Shown piece by piece: positions 34,741-46,330 of a stretch of DNA of 64,000 nucleotides. The position numbers and the translations under genes are program-made. This DNA comes from Pampus argenteus (Eukaryota > Chordata > Actinopteri > Scombriformes > Stromateidae): the NCBI GenBank assembly GCA_036937835.1, contig CM072878.1:918501-982500 (forward strand), given 5' to 3'. The notes beneath the pieces are model-generated. The model saw only the letters and a program-made list of their open reading frames with translations, made no database searches and was not told the origin of the DNA. How positions within the stretch are numbered: position 1 is the stretch's first letter; each line of letters opens with the position of its first letter.

Positions 34741-35605
34741 ATGTATCTTGTTATGTCTGTTTCACACATTTACTATTTACTACTGAACAGATGTCCGTCA
34801 TGATCAGGATCTCACTCTACTTATCAGCTTGGCTGGGCAATAAAATAGAAGCATTTTTTTATGGTGAAGGATAGGAGGGAGATGGTGTCTGCTTATAGAT
34901 CTCCTTCAATCTCCTGTTATGTGCATAGTATAGAAACAAGTTTCTCTGTCCAATGAAATTCTCACTTGTTGTCCCACATGTTCAAATAGTAATTACCCCA
35001 CATCAACACTGTAATAATACATGTATATCTATCTTATGATATCTATGCTAAAATGTTAAGAAGTCACTTCATTTTAACAGGTTGATGAATCCAGCAGTTT
35101 TACATGTTCCCAGTCTGAAAGGAGCTTATAATATCGTTGATAATGAATTATATCAAAGGAGCGACTCATGAGTCACTGGTAGCCAACAAATATGCAGCCT
35201 TTCCTGTGCTCGGTCAGAGCCCTTCCCCTTTCCTGCAGCAGGTGATGAGACACTCCCAACCGTTTCACGTAGGAAAACAAGTTTGACAGCATTTCACACA
35301 CTACCCATTACAACTAGCTGACATTGTATTATTATTTATTTCTGCTGCCCTAACATCGTACGGAACATTGACAAAAGAAACAGGTAAGAACTGTATGTTA
35401 CCGTAACAAAAATTTGAAAAAACCACCAGCCATATCCTTTAACTTGTCATTAACACTGCCTTAAATGAGCTGAATGTCTGTAATGGGACCGTTTTAATTC
35501 AGTGTGACGTTCACTCGTTTTATATACCAAATTTAGACTCTTTCTCATTGTTAAGCCAAAATGTAAATGTTACATAAATTGATTACTTGTTCCTTTGCCT
35601 GTGGT
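34741..35605. other. upstream region of b4galnt1 copy 2
   Basis: No ORF or repeat recognised. Probably contains the promoter and first untranslated exon of copy 2. Confidence 0.4.
35160..35383 (+). promoter_or_regulatory. possible 5' untranslated exon and promoter region of b4galnt1 copy 2
   Basis: The coding ATG follows a splice acceptor directly, so an upstream non-coding exon is needed. A good donor (AACAG|GTAAGAA) at 35383/35384 ends a repeat-poor stretch about 600 bases upstream. No clear TATA box or CpG-rich core is visible. The exon start is not determinable by eye and the call is inferred from the donor and spacing only. Confidence 0.25.
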
Positions 35606-35885
35606 CAAATCAAATCAAATTTTATTTATATAGCCCAAAGTCACAAAATACATTTGTCTCAGAGGGCTTTACAATCTGTACAGGGAGTGACACCCTCTGT
35701 CCTTAGACCCTCGATTCGAGTGAGGAAAAACTTGCCCACCAAAAAACCTTTTAACAGGGAAAAAGGTGGAAGAAACCTCAGGAAGAGCCACAGAGGAGGG
35801 ATCCCTCTCCCAGGACGGACAGACGTGCAATGATGTTACATGTACAGAACAAATCAACACACACATATTGTACAATCACAATTAA
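35606..35885 (-). mobile_element. CR1/L2-type LINE 3' end (short, antisense)
   Basis: CAAATCAAATCAAATTTTAT tail followed by the family 3' UTR. Ends about 100 bases before the start codon exon of b4galnt1 copy 2, inside its first intron or 5' flank. Confidence 0.8.
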
Positions 35886-35988
35886 TTGCAATGAATTACA
35901 TGAATGTTAAGAATTTTAACATGAATGGTTGAACTTTCCGTCAAATATATAACCTTGTTTTAAGACAATAACGTTTGTGTCTCTACAG

Positions 35989-38900
35989 ATGGGTATATTC
36001 AACAGATCACATGCACAAATCCTGGCGGTTGCTGCGTCATGTGTGATTGCATTCTATTTCATTGAATTTAATTTCCTAAACTGTACTGACAGGTATGTAC
36101 AGGCTACATTTTCCTTATTTACCTTAAAGTGAAGTAAGGTGTGGACACAGCAAGTTGTGACATGTCTTGTTGGGACTGGAGCCAGTTTGTAGAGTTGAGG
36201 CTGACAGTCAGAATCATATTTTTCATATGAAGCCAGGATGTTCCAAATAAGGATTGTAGTATTCATGTTGTACAACCTTACAGCGCCACATTTAAAGCAA
36301 ATTCTGTGGTACTGTACCATAGATGTACCACACAGTACATGCCCTGTGCTTATGCCAAAGATTTACCATCCATCCATCCATCCATCCAAAGTCAGTCTTG
36401 AAACATCACATATTTAGGATGTTTAGTGAGTTAAAAAGGTCCATTAAGTTCCAGAGACAATGTGCACAGGTAACCAAGTGAGGCTTGAAATGTAAACTAG
36501 AAAAGCACTGTGTCTTGAGAACTTATATTTTGCTTACTCAGATTTACACACTGGACTCACTGGGAGTTCTTTTCTTCTTTCTCTGGGACAATTACACTTT
36601 GCGAGGTAATGCACGAAACATAAACATGTTACCATTAACAGGGGAACAACTCTTGATAGCAACATCCTGGGTAGAGAGCTAGAGAGTCTGGCTTCCCCTG
36701 CTTACAACAGTCTCATTGGCCTTGACAGGAGAAAGATTCGTAAGGGTGGCTTAGAGATGTACTGACTGAAAGAGAACAATATAAACTGGTTAAATCTAAG
36801 TTACAGCAATTATACGCAAGCCCTAAAGCAATATTGGACATTGTTATTGTTCGTGAGATAATATGACATAGTTGAGAACTTAATTGTGGTTCTTCACGAC
36901 CTCCATATCTCCCCCACCATTCCAGGTTTTCACCCAGTCCTATTTCTCCACCTGGTCAATGCACCTGTCCAAAAGGCTCAATCTTCCTCAGAGATCAACT
37001 CCCTGAGGACCATAAAGATGAGCTGATCCAACGCCGAGCTAAAGAGCTCCAACAACACAAGAACAGGTAAGTGGACGGGTGATTTTCATTGACTTACTTT
37101 TCAGTATATTACAGCTTAATATTAACAAAGGTGTAGCCTACCATAATAACAAGATGATACTGTGATAATGACAATTACATCTTCAGAACTGTAATATTGC
37201 AAATATTGCTATATTAGTAAGTATGGCAGAACATTGTAATTCCAATATCTCCCAATGCTCCCAATAATTGTCTTATATTAGTGTCCACTGTAAAGTACAG
37301 TATAGGTATTTACAACCTGTCTGAACAGATTTGTCTATTATTACTAGATTTTTCCTTGTAAGACGTACTATCCCATATTCACTATGAGTCATTTCACCTC
37401 AAGTTATTTCAATCATGCTAGCAGCAGGGCTTTAGTGATGCCATTGTAAGTCTGTCAGTGCACTGCTTTCATCCAGACTGAAATATCTCAACAACTATTG
37501 GATGGATTGCCATCCACCTTTGGACAGTTATTTATGGTCCCCAGTTGATGAATCCTACTGAATTTGATGATTCCTGACTTTTCCTCTAACACAACCAGGA
37601 GTTTGAGGCTTTAGTGTTTTTATCAAAATATCTCAAAAACTATTGGATGAATTGTAATAAAATTTTAGCATAGACTTCCATGGCTCCCAGATGATGAACT
37701 CATAAATAAAATGATGACTCTGATCCCAACCTTTCATCTCGTGCCCTTACATGGTTTGAATTCAGTTTGTCCAATATTTTGTTTTATGCCCCAAAACCAT
37801 CAGAAATTAATTACATTCCCATTGCTATTTGTGTTAAGGCATGTTAGCAAATATTAGCACGCTAACACCCTGAACTATAAGTGAACATTAAATTGACGCA
37901 AATGTTAGTACGCTAACGCCCTGAACTATAAGCAAACATTAAATTGACGCAAATGTTAGCACGCTAACGCCCTGAACTATAAGTGAACATTAAATTGACT
38001 AAATGCCAGAATGCTAGCATTACCACTGTGAGCATGTTAGCATACTGATGTGAGCATTTAGCTTAAGTACAGTCTCATGGAACAGCTTCTCTGCTTCCTT
38101 GAGTGATTGTTATCATTGCCCATCCCTAGTAACCACAGTGGTTCTACCAGTTTATTTAACCAACCTTTTTTCCCCATCTCTTTGACAGAACAATGTCTGT
38201 ATTATCCAGACTGCTGTTTGCTTTGCCTAACTCTCCTCTGAGGTATCCTATCCAGGGTTTTACAGTGCGACCTTTGACAGCTACTCTGATACCAGGTAAG
38301 CTCTTTATTTCCGTATTTTCCGGACTATAGAGCGCACCTGAATATAAGGCGCACCCACTAAAATTTGAATGAAATATATATTTTGTCACATTTAAACCGC
38401 ACCGGACTATTTCCAATGCAAAAGTTAAACCAAAGATGAGATTTGTGTCATTTCTGTTTGATTCCAGGTTTAGCGTTGTATGCAGGACAAAGAGACAATT
38501 ATAAGGTTGGTGTGATCCCACAGAGGCAACAAATGGTCATTCTTACTCAGATCAGAGTGGTAGTGATTGGTTGACACAAGATAGCTGCTGAATGTTTGAA
38601 AACCTATAGTTGTATGTACAACATATGAAATATAATCAACTAAACGCAAATAACAACTTAAAGATGAAACATAGAGAAGAGCATTGTATACTGTAATAAT
38701 GAAAGTAAACCTTTGTCATACTGTAGTCAAATTAAAAGAAATGATATTTGTGTTTTTATACAAATAATTCCTTGGATCTCTGTTAATATTTCCTTGACAT
38801 AATTTGTAACATTTTACAGCAGCCATCTTGGTACTAACTTTGGAGACTGGGATAGAAAACCTCACTGAAAATATTTTTTTTTAGAATTTGATACATTTCA

Positions 38901-41900
38901 ATTTATCACTTTGTCTAAATTAAGTTACATGAAAGTATAATTTCCTTAGTAATCTTGTTCTTAATTGTGCCATAATGTTTTGTAATCAATTTTGATTCTG
39001 TAATCAAACTGGCAAAACATGATAATGAACATCAAAATCGAAATTTGCCTTTTAAAACATTGAAAATGCAACATTTCAAATGTTTGGAGTCAAATACAAC
39101 TTTGGTGGACTTCGACCTGAGCAACAAGCCATCCACACAGTGTTGTCCTTTAAGGGAAGAACAGGGTAACATGAGCCACTTTTTACATTTGATGGTTTCA
39201 CTGCTAAACAAAAGTGTATTAACTCACAAAAGTCAATATATACTTTAGAATGATTATTTGTACCCATGGAAAGTAAAACAAGTTTCTGCTTCAGTGGTGA
39301 GAGACTGACCTTTTTTCAGCTTGGGAAATTAATTCATAAAAATTTACTTTTTACTTTACTTTACCTAAGTTAATACAATTATTATCAAACTTAATTACAT
39401 GTCAAGCCGTAAGGACATTAACAATGTTACTGTAACTGGTTGCCAAATTCTTGTAGGCATTGCTCATTTTAATAACCTAGTAGATACATACAAACTGCCA
39501 CGGAACACATCTAGTAATATTCCCATATATCAATGCAGATTAAAGATTTTCTATTTTTAAAATAAATGTAATTGAATGAGGATTGTGCATCATTGGTGGA
39601 TGCATGTGTTTTGGGAGTTCTCCACAGTTAATTCAGGTCTTTCAACCGTAGGTGTCCTTGAGTGTGTCCAAAGGCATCCTGACCACAAAGTTCTCAGCTG
39701 AAGGGGTGACAGTCCAAGGTGAGATTCAAAAATCAGAGCTAACTTCATATAAAGTCAACAAGTAGTTCCTTAGAAACATAGACAGAGAAACTAAAAGATA
39801 GAAAAACACAAAGTATATAAAAAATAAAAATGTGAAACCAGCTCCCTTCTATGGCTCTGGGGCGATGCAGGGTAAGAAGTAAGGTAACAGTGGATTGGTC
39901 CCATCCAACGGGTTGTGGGATAGTCCACTGCATTAATTTCAAAAAACGTCCAAATCCTTTTTGTTAACAACAACAAAATCTGTTTATGATTATACTTGCC
40001 ATTACACCACCTGCTGCCTTCCCCTGAGTCTGTCATCTGGTCCCCTCTCCCCTTGGGTTGGCCAAGGACCTTGCTTCAAAAAAGTTACAACCATACAAGT
40101 CACTCAATTCACCTGCATCTTACATTTTTTATTAATATTATTGCCTTTATTTAGTTAATTTACTAACTTTGTGCTTGTAAATGACAGGTGATGGTGAAAC
40201 AGATCTGACATTGGAGTCTAACAGCCTGGTGGTCCTCAACAACCTGCTATCTAACATGTTCTATACCAGCACTGTCTACCACATACACACTGGAGACCTC
40301 GGTATGTGTTTAAGAAATTGGAACTGATCATAAAATATATCTGAAATGTCGGTAAATGTCTGTTTATGTGTTTGTATGTTCACATCAAATCATTTTAGTT
40401 GCTGTAGAAATGTGCAGTTTGTGTTCTCACAATCACTGGCAAATTGGTTCAATTTATTTTTCTTCACAAACAAGGTCCTGTCTTACCTACACACAACTGC
40501 AAGTAAGCTGTCTTTTTCTGTACTTAGTATCCTTCACATTTGAGAACCATGAAGCTCGGTTTCCCATTATCATCAAACAACCTCAGATGCCAGTCCTCTA
40601 CGACATGGGAACAGGTAGGAGTGTATGCATCATGGTGGTCTGGGGGTTAAAAATTAAGTGAACATTTACAGTGGGGCAAAAAGGTATTTAATCAACCACC
40701 AACTGTGCAAGTTTTCCCACTTAAAAAGATGAGAGGCCTGTAACTTTTGCCATAGGGACACTTCAACTATGAGAGACAGAATGGGCGAAAGAGTCCAAGA
40801 AATCACATTGTAGGACTCCTCTGTCCTCCACTTGTTACCTGTATTAATGGCACCTGTTTGAACTTGTTATCAGTATAAAAGACACCTGGCCACAACCTTA
40901 AACTTAATAATTAGCAAATAAAATCTTCAAAGTATTCTTTCCATCTTCCTATCACACTACTGGAACCTGTCAATACACTTCCATCCATATCCATAATCCT
41001 AACCCTAATCCTGACCTGCTGTACATCCTTCCCATCTCTGTCTCTCTGCCTGACAACCTGTATAGATCAGTCCCTTATTGTCCAACCTAGCATACAAGTC
41101 ATTGTAAGCCTTTTGTTTAGCCTTTGCCACCTCTACTTTCACCTTACGCTGCATCTCTCTGTACTCTTGTCTACTATCTTCAGTCCTCTCAGTGTCCCAC
41201 TTCTTCTTAGATAACCTCTTTCTCCATATACACTCCTGCACCTCCTCATTCCACCACCAAGTCTCCTTATCTACTTTCCTTCCAGATGACACACCAAGTA
41301 CACTCCTACCTGTCTCGCTGATCACATTAGCTGTAGTTGTCCAGTCATCTGTAAGCACCTCCTGAGACTTACAGAGAACAAAAAACAAATACTTATTTTC
41401 CACCATAATTTGCAAATAAATTCTTTAAAAATGTGATTTTTCTGATTTTTTTTCCTCATTTTGTCTCATAGTTGCTGTATACCTATGATGAACATTACAG
41501 GGCACTTTCATCTTTTTAAGTGGGAGAACTTGCACAATTCGTGGCTGACGAAATACTTTTTCTGATAGAGATAATTGGCACTGGTATGTCTAAATTTGTT
41601 CTACCAGGTATGAATCCAAGTGCACAGTGAGAAACATAAGTTATCTAGCTTTGTACTGGTCAGGTCATTTTTGAAAATCTGTCCACCACCGTTAGCACTG
41701 TGGTGTTACCTTGGAAGACCAGGAGCACTGTGACAGACTGTGAAGTCTGTGGAGATGTTTGCCCACGGTCTAGAGGGGATGGGGAGCGGTTGTAGCAGCC
41801 CCATATGCGGCCTGGGGACGTCTTATTCCTGTTAAAGACTGAACAAGCCCCAACGTACTCATGGACTTCCTGTGGACCGCCACCAGAACCTCTGGGTGAT

Positions 41901-44900
41901 GGCATACATGGTCCTCCGAACCTGTGGATGACAGGAAAGCAGCGAGGTGTGAGCCCAGTGGATCACCTGTGGGCACAGCTCAGCTGGGACAAACAATTTT
42001 CAGACAACGATTTTCAGGGCACCCACTAGGTGGCGGACTCTCACTGTTTGCCTGCTTTCATTCTCTATCTACTGCTCCAACCACACAGTTCCGTGGAAGG
42101 ATGGGCTCTGGTTCATTGGCAACAGGCTCGGGGTCATAGAGACATGACAGGGCATCAGGCTTAACATTTTGGGACGCCGGCCTGTAAGAGAGAAAGAGAA
42201 GTAATTAAAAAAGAGTCCCCACCTGGCCTGGCGAGAATTCAGTCTCTTGGCTTTACCTATGTACTCCAGATTCTTATGGTTGGTCCACAAGATGAACGGG
42301 TGTTCCGTCCCCTCAAGCCAGATCCTCCACTCCTCCAGTGCCAACTTGACCGCCAGCAATTCTCTGTTGCCAACATCATAGTTCTGCTGATGGGACAGCC
42401 ACCACGACAAGACAGCGTATGGATGCATCTTCCCGTCCTATTCTGATCGTTGGGACAGGCATAGTGAGTATGGGATACGTGTTTAGGTCTGGTGAATAAA
42501 TGAGAATATTGTCCAGGTAAACATACACAAACTGATCTATAAAGTCTCTGACCACATTGTTGATCATTGCTTGGAATACTGTCCGGAGCCACGGCAGCCA
42601 CTAAAGGACCCGGCTTCCCGGGTGGTCGGGTCTTCAGTTGCGCGACTTCTGCCAGCTCTCTCACCTGGGATGAAAGCTGACATAACTGAGCCCCTATTGC
42701 TGTCTGAGACTCCTCCTGACGGGAAATGCGGACATCCTGAGTTTGTAACATGGCTGCCCACTGACTCGCCTCTGCTGAGTCCATTCTGGCCGAAGTGTAC
42801 TGTCAGGCCCGGACTTAAGCAGGACTTAAATGCAGAAATTTTAGTGAGCCGATTTATTTATTATAACAAAAAAACAAAAACATTAATATTACTGTGACTA
42901 GGCAAAAAGTGTACGGAAGTCAAGACTAGAAAGTAACAACAAAACATCTCTCTATCGAGGCAGCACAAAAACTGACAAAAACACACTGTGGCTATGGCAG
43001 AGAATAAGGCTTGGCTGATCAACAAGAGACGAAACATAGAACTTACATTAACACATAGATTGGGTGATAATAACAAGAAGGTGGGTACAATCAGGCAACA
43101 GGTGACACACGGGGGAACGACAAGTGACCTGAAACGAGAGGAAGGGTGAATTTCAAAATACAACAGGAAGACAAGACACATAAAATACAATAACCACAAC
43201 ATCTCACTATGTTGTGACAGTACTGTGAATTATTTTGTAAATAAATCTTTGCCTGACTCTGTCTGTCAGACATCAGCTCTCACGTGACCATCACCACGAA
43301 GACCTTTGTACGCTACCCACAACTGAAGGTGATGTTGAACAGCATCCAACTTTTCTATAGCAATATAAAAGTCATCATTGCAGATGACAGCTTCAAACCA
43401 GAGAAAATTACCGGAGAAAACATCCAACACTACATCATGCCTCCAGCGCAGGTACACACACACACACACGCACACACACACACACACACGCACACACACA
43501 CACACAAAAAAAACGTGTATCATCATAAAGATTCAACTGCAGTCCTATTAAATCTTGGAGCATCATATGACATTACAAGGATTGTATCAAGACAGACTTG
43601 AAAAAACCTTAAGCTATCCTTTAAATGTAGGCATCCTGTATCATCGTGGCTACGAGTAATAACCATGTGATTAAGGTTAGGTGGCAGTTGTAATTATAGT
43701 TTTTTAAAAAGAACTGTCCCAACTCGTGGTTAGAAATGGGAAATGAACAGCAGTCTCCTGTGGCAGTCCACTGTTGGGTTAAATAAAAGGTACTTGCTGT
43801 AATCATTCCTCCCGTTCCTACTGTAGAAAATCAAATCACAATTCAAACATGTTTCCTCCCTCAGGGCTGGTTTGCTGGCAGGAATCTGGCAGTCTCCCAG
43901 GTGACCACCAAGTACTTCCTGTGGGTGGATGATGACTTTGTGTTTACAGAGAAGACAAAGATAGAGAAGCTAGTGGAGGTGATGGAGGCGGTCCCCGAAC
44001 TAGATGTGGTGAGAATGAAATGGCTCATGTCTAAAGGGTTAGGTTTTGTGGATTATTTTTTATCATATTCATATCATATATTTTGATTTGAAGTAATATG
44101 TTCAAGGGACAATAAAATGTACATTTTTATTTCTGTATTCGGTGTATGCAGATTGTTTTTCTGTTATTGTCGAGGGATTCTTCCTCCACCCAATGTCTTT
44201 GGCAAGGGAAAAAATCCAGGCTAAGTCGAAAAAATTATGTTTTGGGTTTATATTCTTCTCATCAGGTGCAAGTGCCAATATTTACAAACCACAAAAAAGT
44301 GAGGGAAGGAGTGTGTGTGTGTGCGTGTGTGTGTGTGTGGTTTAATGCCGATTTAGTGTATCGCAGAAGGGAACGGGGAAGATGTGTATTACGTGTGTGT
44401 GCGCGCACTTTTCCACTCCTCACTGAATTCCTTTCTTACACCTCTCAGCTATTAACCTCTATGTTTGATTCTTTCTGATAAGAGCTCTCTCTGTCTGAGG
44501 CCTACATCAGAACAGAGAGTTGAGTAGCTGAAAGACAAGTTGTGTGCTTGAAGACAGTCCCAAACAGGTGAACAAATCCAAAGGTGGCGAGGCAGGCAGG
44601 CAGGCAGGTCATAAACAGGCAGGAGATAAAAACCAAACCAAACAAGTAAGAGACTGGATCAGGAAGAGGAAAAGGGTGGCAAGAAAATAATTTGAATGGA
44701 ATGGCAGGGAATGAATGACCCAGGACTGGTATATGTACAGGTGAGCTAAGGAACGGGGAACCGGTGAAGACAAGAGAAAAGAAAGTTTGGGGCTGAAGGC
44801 AGCAACAGATGCAGAAAGGCCAAAGGAAACACACACACAATCAAGGCAAAATCATGACCATCCAGGCTTGAAATGCAGTGTCTTCTTGATGCTAAAAAAT

Positions 44901-45603
44901 ATTACAGAGGCCACAGATCAGAAAGGTTGTTAGTGATGTCATACTTTATACTGTGGAACATATTTCCATATTTCATTTCAGGGGTAGTTTAGGAGAAAAC
45001 TGTAAAACAGTAGTAGCACTGAGCAGTACAACTTCCCTCTGGGTAGTTGATAACCAGCTCTTTGTTCTCTCTCTCTTCCCATCAGGTTGGCGGGGCAGTA
45101 CAAGGGGACCAGTTTTACTTCTCTCTTATCTACGAGGAAGGAGAGGAGGGAGATGGCGGCTGCCTAGATAGGAAGTCCAAAGTGAAGTTCCACTCACTTC
45201 CCAGTTACCCACAGTGCTCTCTGGTTAGTGGGGTGGTCAACTTCTTTCTGGCTCGTACAGATGCCGTACAGAGGGTGGGATTTGACCCCAAGCTCCAGAG
45301 GGTAGCGCACTCAGGTAGGTCTAGACACAGACAGAGTTTGGAATACACCAACATCCTTGCAGTCTTGTCAACCATGATACAAGCAGATGTTTTCTAAAAT
45401 GTCTTTCTCTGACTCTAGAGTTCTTTATGGATGGGCTTGGCTCTCTGCTGGTTGCCACCTGTAGCCATGTGTCCATTGGACATCAGCGCAAACAAAACAA
45501 CAATCAATATGTTCGGTACAGACACCCTCCAAAGAATGATGAAAATATGAAAAAGCAGCTTCACTTCTTCAAAAATTACCTCAAGTGTGTCCGGTTTGCA
45601 TAA
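35989..45603 (+). CDS. b4galnt1: beta-1,4-N-acetylgalactosaminyltransferase 1 (GM2/GD2 synthase), copy 2, complete
   Basis: Complete tandem paralogue of the gene at 82-12094. Coding exons: 35989-36092, 36926-37066, 38189-38295, 38468-38505, 39652-39718, 40188-40301, 40528-40614, 43270-43451, 43865-44008, 45086-45314 and 45419-45603 (TAA 45601-45603). They sum to 1398 bases, 465 residues, somewhat shorter than the roughly 530 residues of mammalian B4GALNT1. The ATG is the first codon of exon 1, directly after a CTACAG acceptor. Residues about 8-27 form a hydrophobic signal-anchor, followed by an N-C-T sequon at 31-33, as expected of a type II Golgi protein. The DXD motif VDDDF is near residues 301-305. 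Differences from copy 1 include I to T in exon 3, W to R in exon 7, R to P in exon 8, A to V in exon 10 and four changes in exon 11. Introns 2, 3 and 7 carry copy-specific insertions. Confidence 0.95.
36093..36925. other. intron 1 of b4galnt1 copy 2
   Basis: Contains a short CATC microsatellite at about 36367-36388. No other feature was seen. Confidence 0.6.
37430..38090. repeat. intron 2 repeat with a 51-bp minisatellite
   Basis: The block starting near ACTGAAATATCTCAACAACT resembles an interspersed sequence common in fish genomes. Within it 37857-38010 holds three copies of a 51-bp unit (GCTAAC starts at 37861, 37912 and 37963), each with CCTGAACTATAAG and ACATTAAATTGAC. The family name is not determinable here. 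Confidence 0.65.
38312..38412 (-). mobile_element. pogo-like transposon end in intron 3 of copy 2
   Basis: Begins CCGTATTTTCCGGACTATAG and matches the reverse complement of the right end at about 28470-28563. About 320 bases of the intron present in copy 1 are missing here, so insertion came with deletion. Confidence 0.7.
40669..41567. mobile_element. Tc1-like transposon with a LINE fragment inside, intron 7 of copy 2
   Basis: Long inverted ends: 40669 CAGTGGGGCAAAAAGGTATT... and, inverted, the region 41440-41567 with AAGTGGGAGAACTTGCACAA. TA precedes the left end. No transposase is left. The middle is occupied by an unrelated LINE piece (about 40915-41385). It is absent from intron 7 of copy 1. 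Confidence 0.7.
40915..41385 (-). mobile_element. LINE fragment, probably RTE type
   Basis: Minus-strand frame reads ETWWWNEEVQECIWRKRLSK then EYREMQRKVKVEVAKAKQKA and LYARLDNK. This is typical of the linker between endonuclease and RT in RTE-like fish LINEs. It is short, and the clade assignment is from memory of the motif only. Confidence 0.5.
41658..43219 (-). mobile_element. Ty3/gypsy element 3, truncated, intron 7 of copy 2
   Basis: Read on the minus strand: LTR (43219-42801), gag start at 42784 (MDSAEASQWAAMLQTQDVRI), RT fragment (FVYVYLDNILIYS near 42510-42550), RNase H (NRELLAVKLALEEWRIWLEG near 42310-42370), integrase start (NTTVLTVVDRFSKM near 41660-41700). Large internal deletions are present and the 3' LTR is missing. 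Flanked by GTACT at 41653-41657 and 43220-43224. Copy 1 shows the empty site at about 8615. Confidence 0.88.
42801..43219 (-). repeat. 5' LTR of gypsy element 3
   Basis: TGTCAGGCCCGG on the plus strand to GTTGTGACA, 419 bp. Unlike the other LTRs here it lacks an evident TTGYCAGATYGT motif, and I found no exact complement to the sequence after it. Confidence 0.75.
43453..43506. repeat. CA microsatellite at the exon 8 donor, copy 2
   Basis: Same position as in copy 1 but longer and interrupted by two CG steps. Confidence 0.95.
44412..44636. other. segment of intron 9 present only in copy 2
   Basis: Copy 1 joins the GCGCGCAC repeat end directly to CAAACCAAACAAG. Copy 2 has about 225 additional bases between them, including a short GGCA repeat. 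This may be a deletion in copy 1 or an insertion in copy 2; no target duplication is seen. Confidence 0.6.
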
Positions 45604-45726
45604 AAGCCAGTTGAAGTCACTGGTCACAGTTACTGTACATATGGACCCATCAAAATGATCCTGTATGTATTAATTGCATCACTTTACTTTATATTTGGTC
45701 ATTTTTGATTAGTTTTCTTTATAGTC

Positions 45727-45732
45727 AATAAA
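45727..45732 (+). terminator. poly(A) signal of b4galnt1 copy 2
   Basis: AATAAA at the same relative place as in copy 1, 124 bases after the stop codon, in conserved 3' flank. Confidence 0.7.
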
Positions 45733-45949
45733 ACATTGACTAAGACTGTATCTCAAATCCTTCCTTGTTCACTTCGTCATTACTAACTAATAGACTCTAA
45801 ACAGTTTTCTGTATTTTGAGAATTGCATTCAGATTTTGGACACCTGAATTGCATCATTTTGCATCAATGCACTTTCAGTATTTTTCAGTTCTGGCTGTTC
45901 GGAGTATAGTTAACAGTATAGTAGCACAGTAGCAGTATAGTTAATTGTT

Positions 45950-46105
45950 TCTCTGTTTCTTCTACATGGTGTATCAATTCTTTCCCATTCTGTCTCTCAT
46001 AGTCGAAGTGTACCTATGATGAAAATTACAGGCCTCTCTCATGTTTTCTAAGTGGGAGAAATTGCACAACTGGTTGCTGACTAAATACGTTTTTGCCCCA
46101 CTGTA
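45950..46105. mobile_element. Tc1-like terminal inverted repeat, duplicate of 12775-12926
   Basis: Near-identical to the relic downstream of b4galnt1 copy 1 and in the same relative place. Here there is no pogo-like insertion beside it. Confidence 0.65.
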
Positions 46106-46176
46106 CAAACAAACAGTTTTACAAGGTGCTATAATAAAAAGTGGACTCTATGTACATGTATTTGTATGCATGTATA

Positions 46177-46330
46177 CAGGGAAACACAAAGAATGAACTT
46201 GATGCTAAACAGACTGTAAATGTGTCAGATATCCACTTGATATGACTAACTCACACTGATGAAGCCTCAGAGAAGCTTCACATCTACTTTAAATGACTGT
46301 GTGGACACACTGTGGATCCATCATTTACAT
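46177..46330. repeat. unclassified dispersed repeat, copy B
   Basis: Carries the segment missing from copy A (AGACTGTAAATGTGTCAGAT and following), which matches copy C at 61431 closely. Confidence 0.6.

Noticed and set aside
37857..38010. CRISPR-like regular repeats
   Set aside because: Head-to-tail 51-bp units have no unique spacers and lie in a vertebrate intron; this is a minisatellite.
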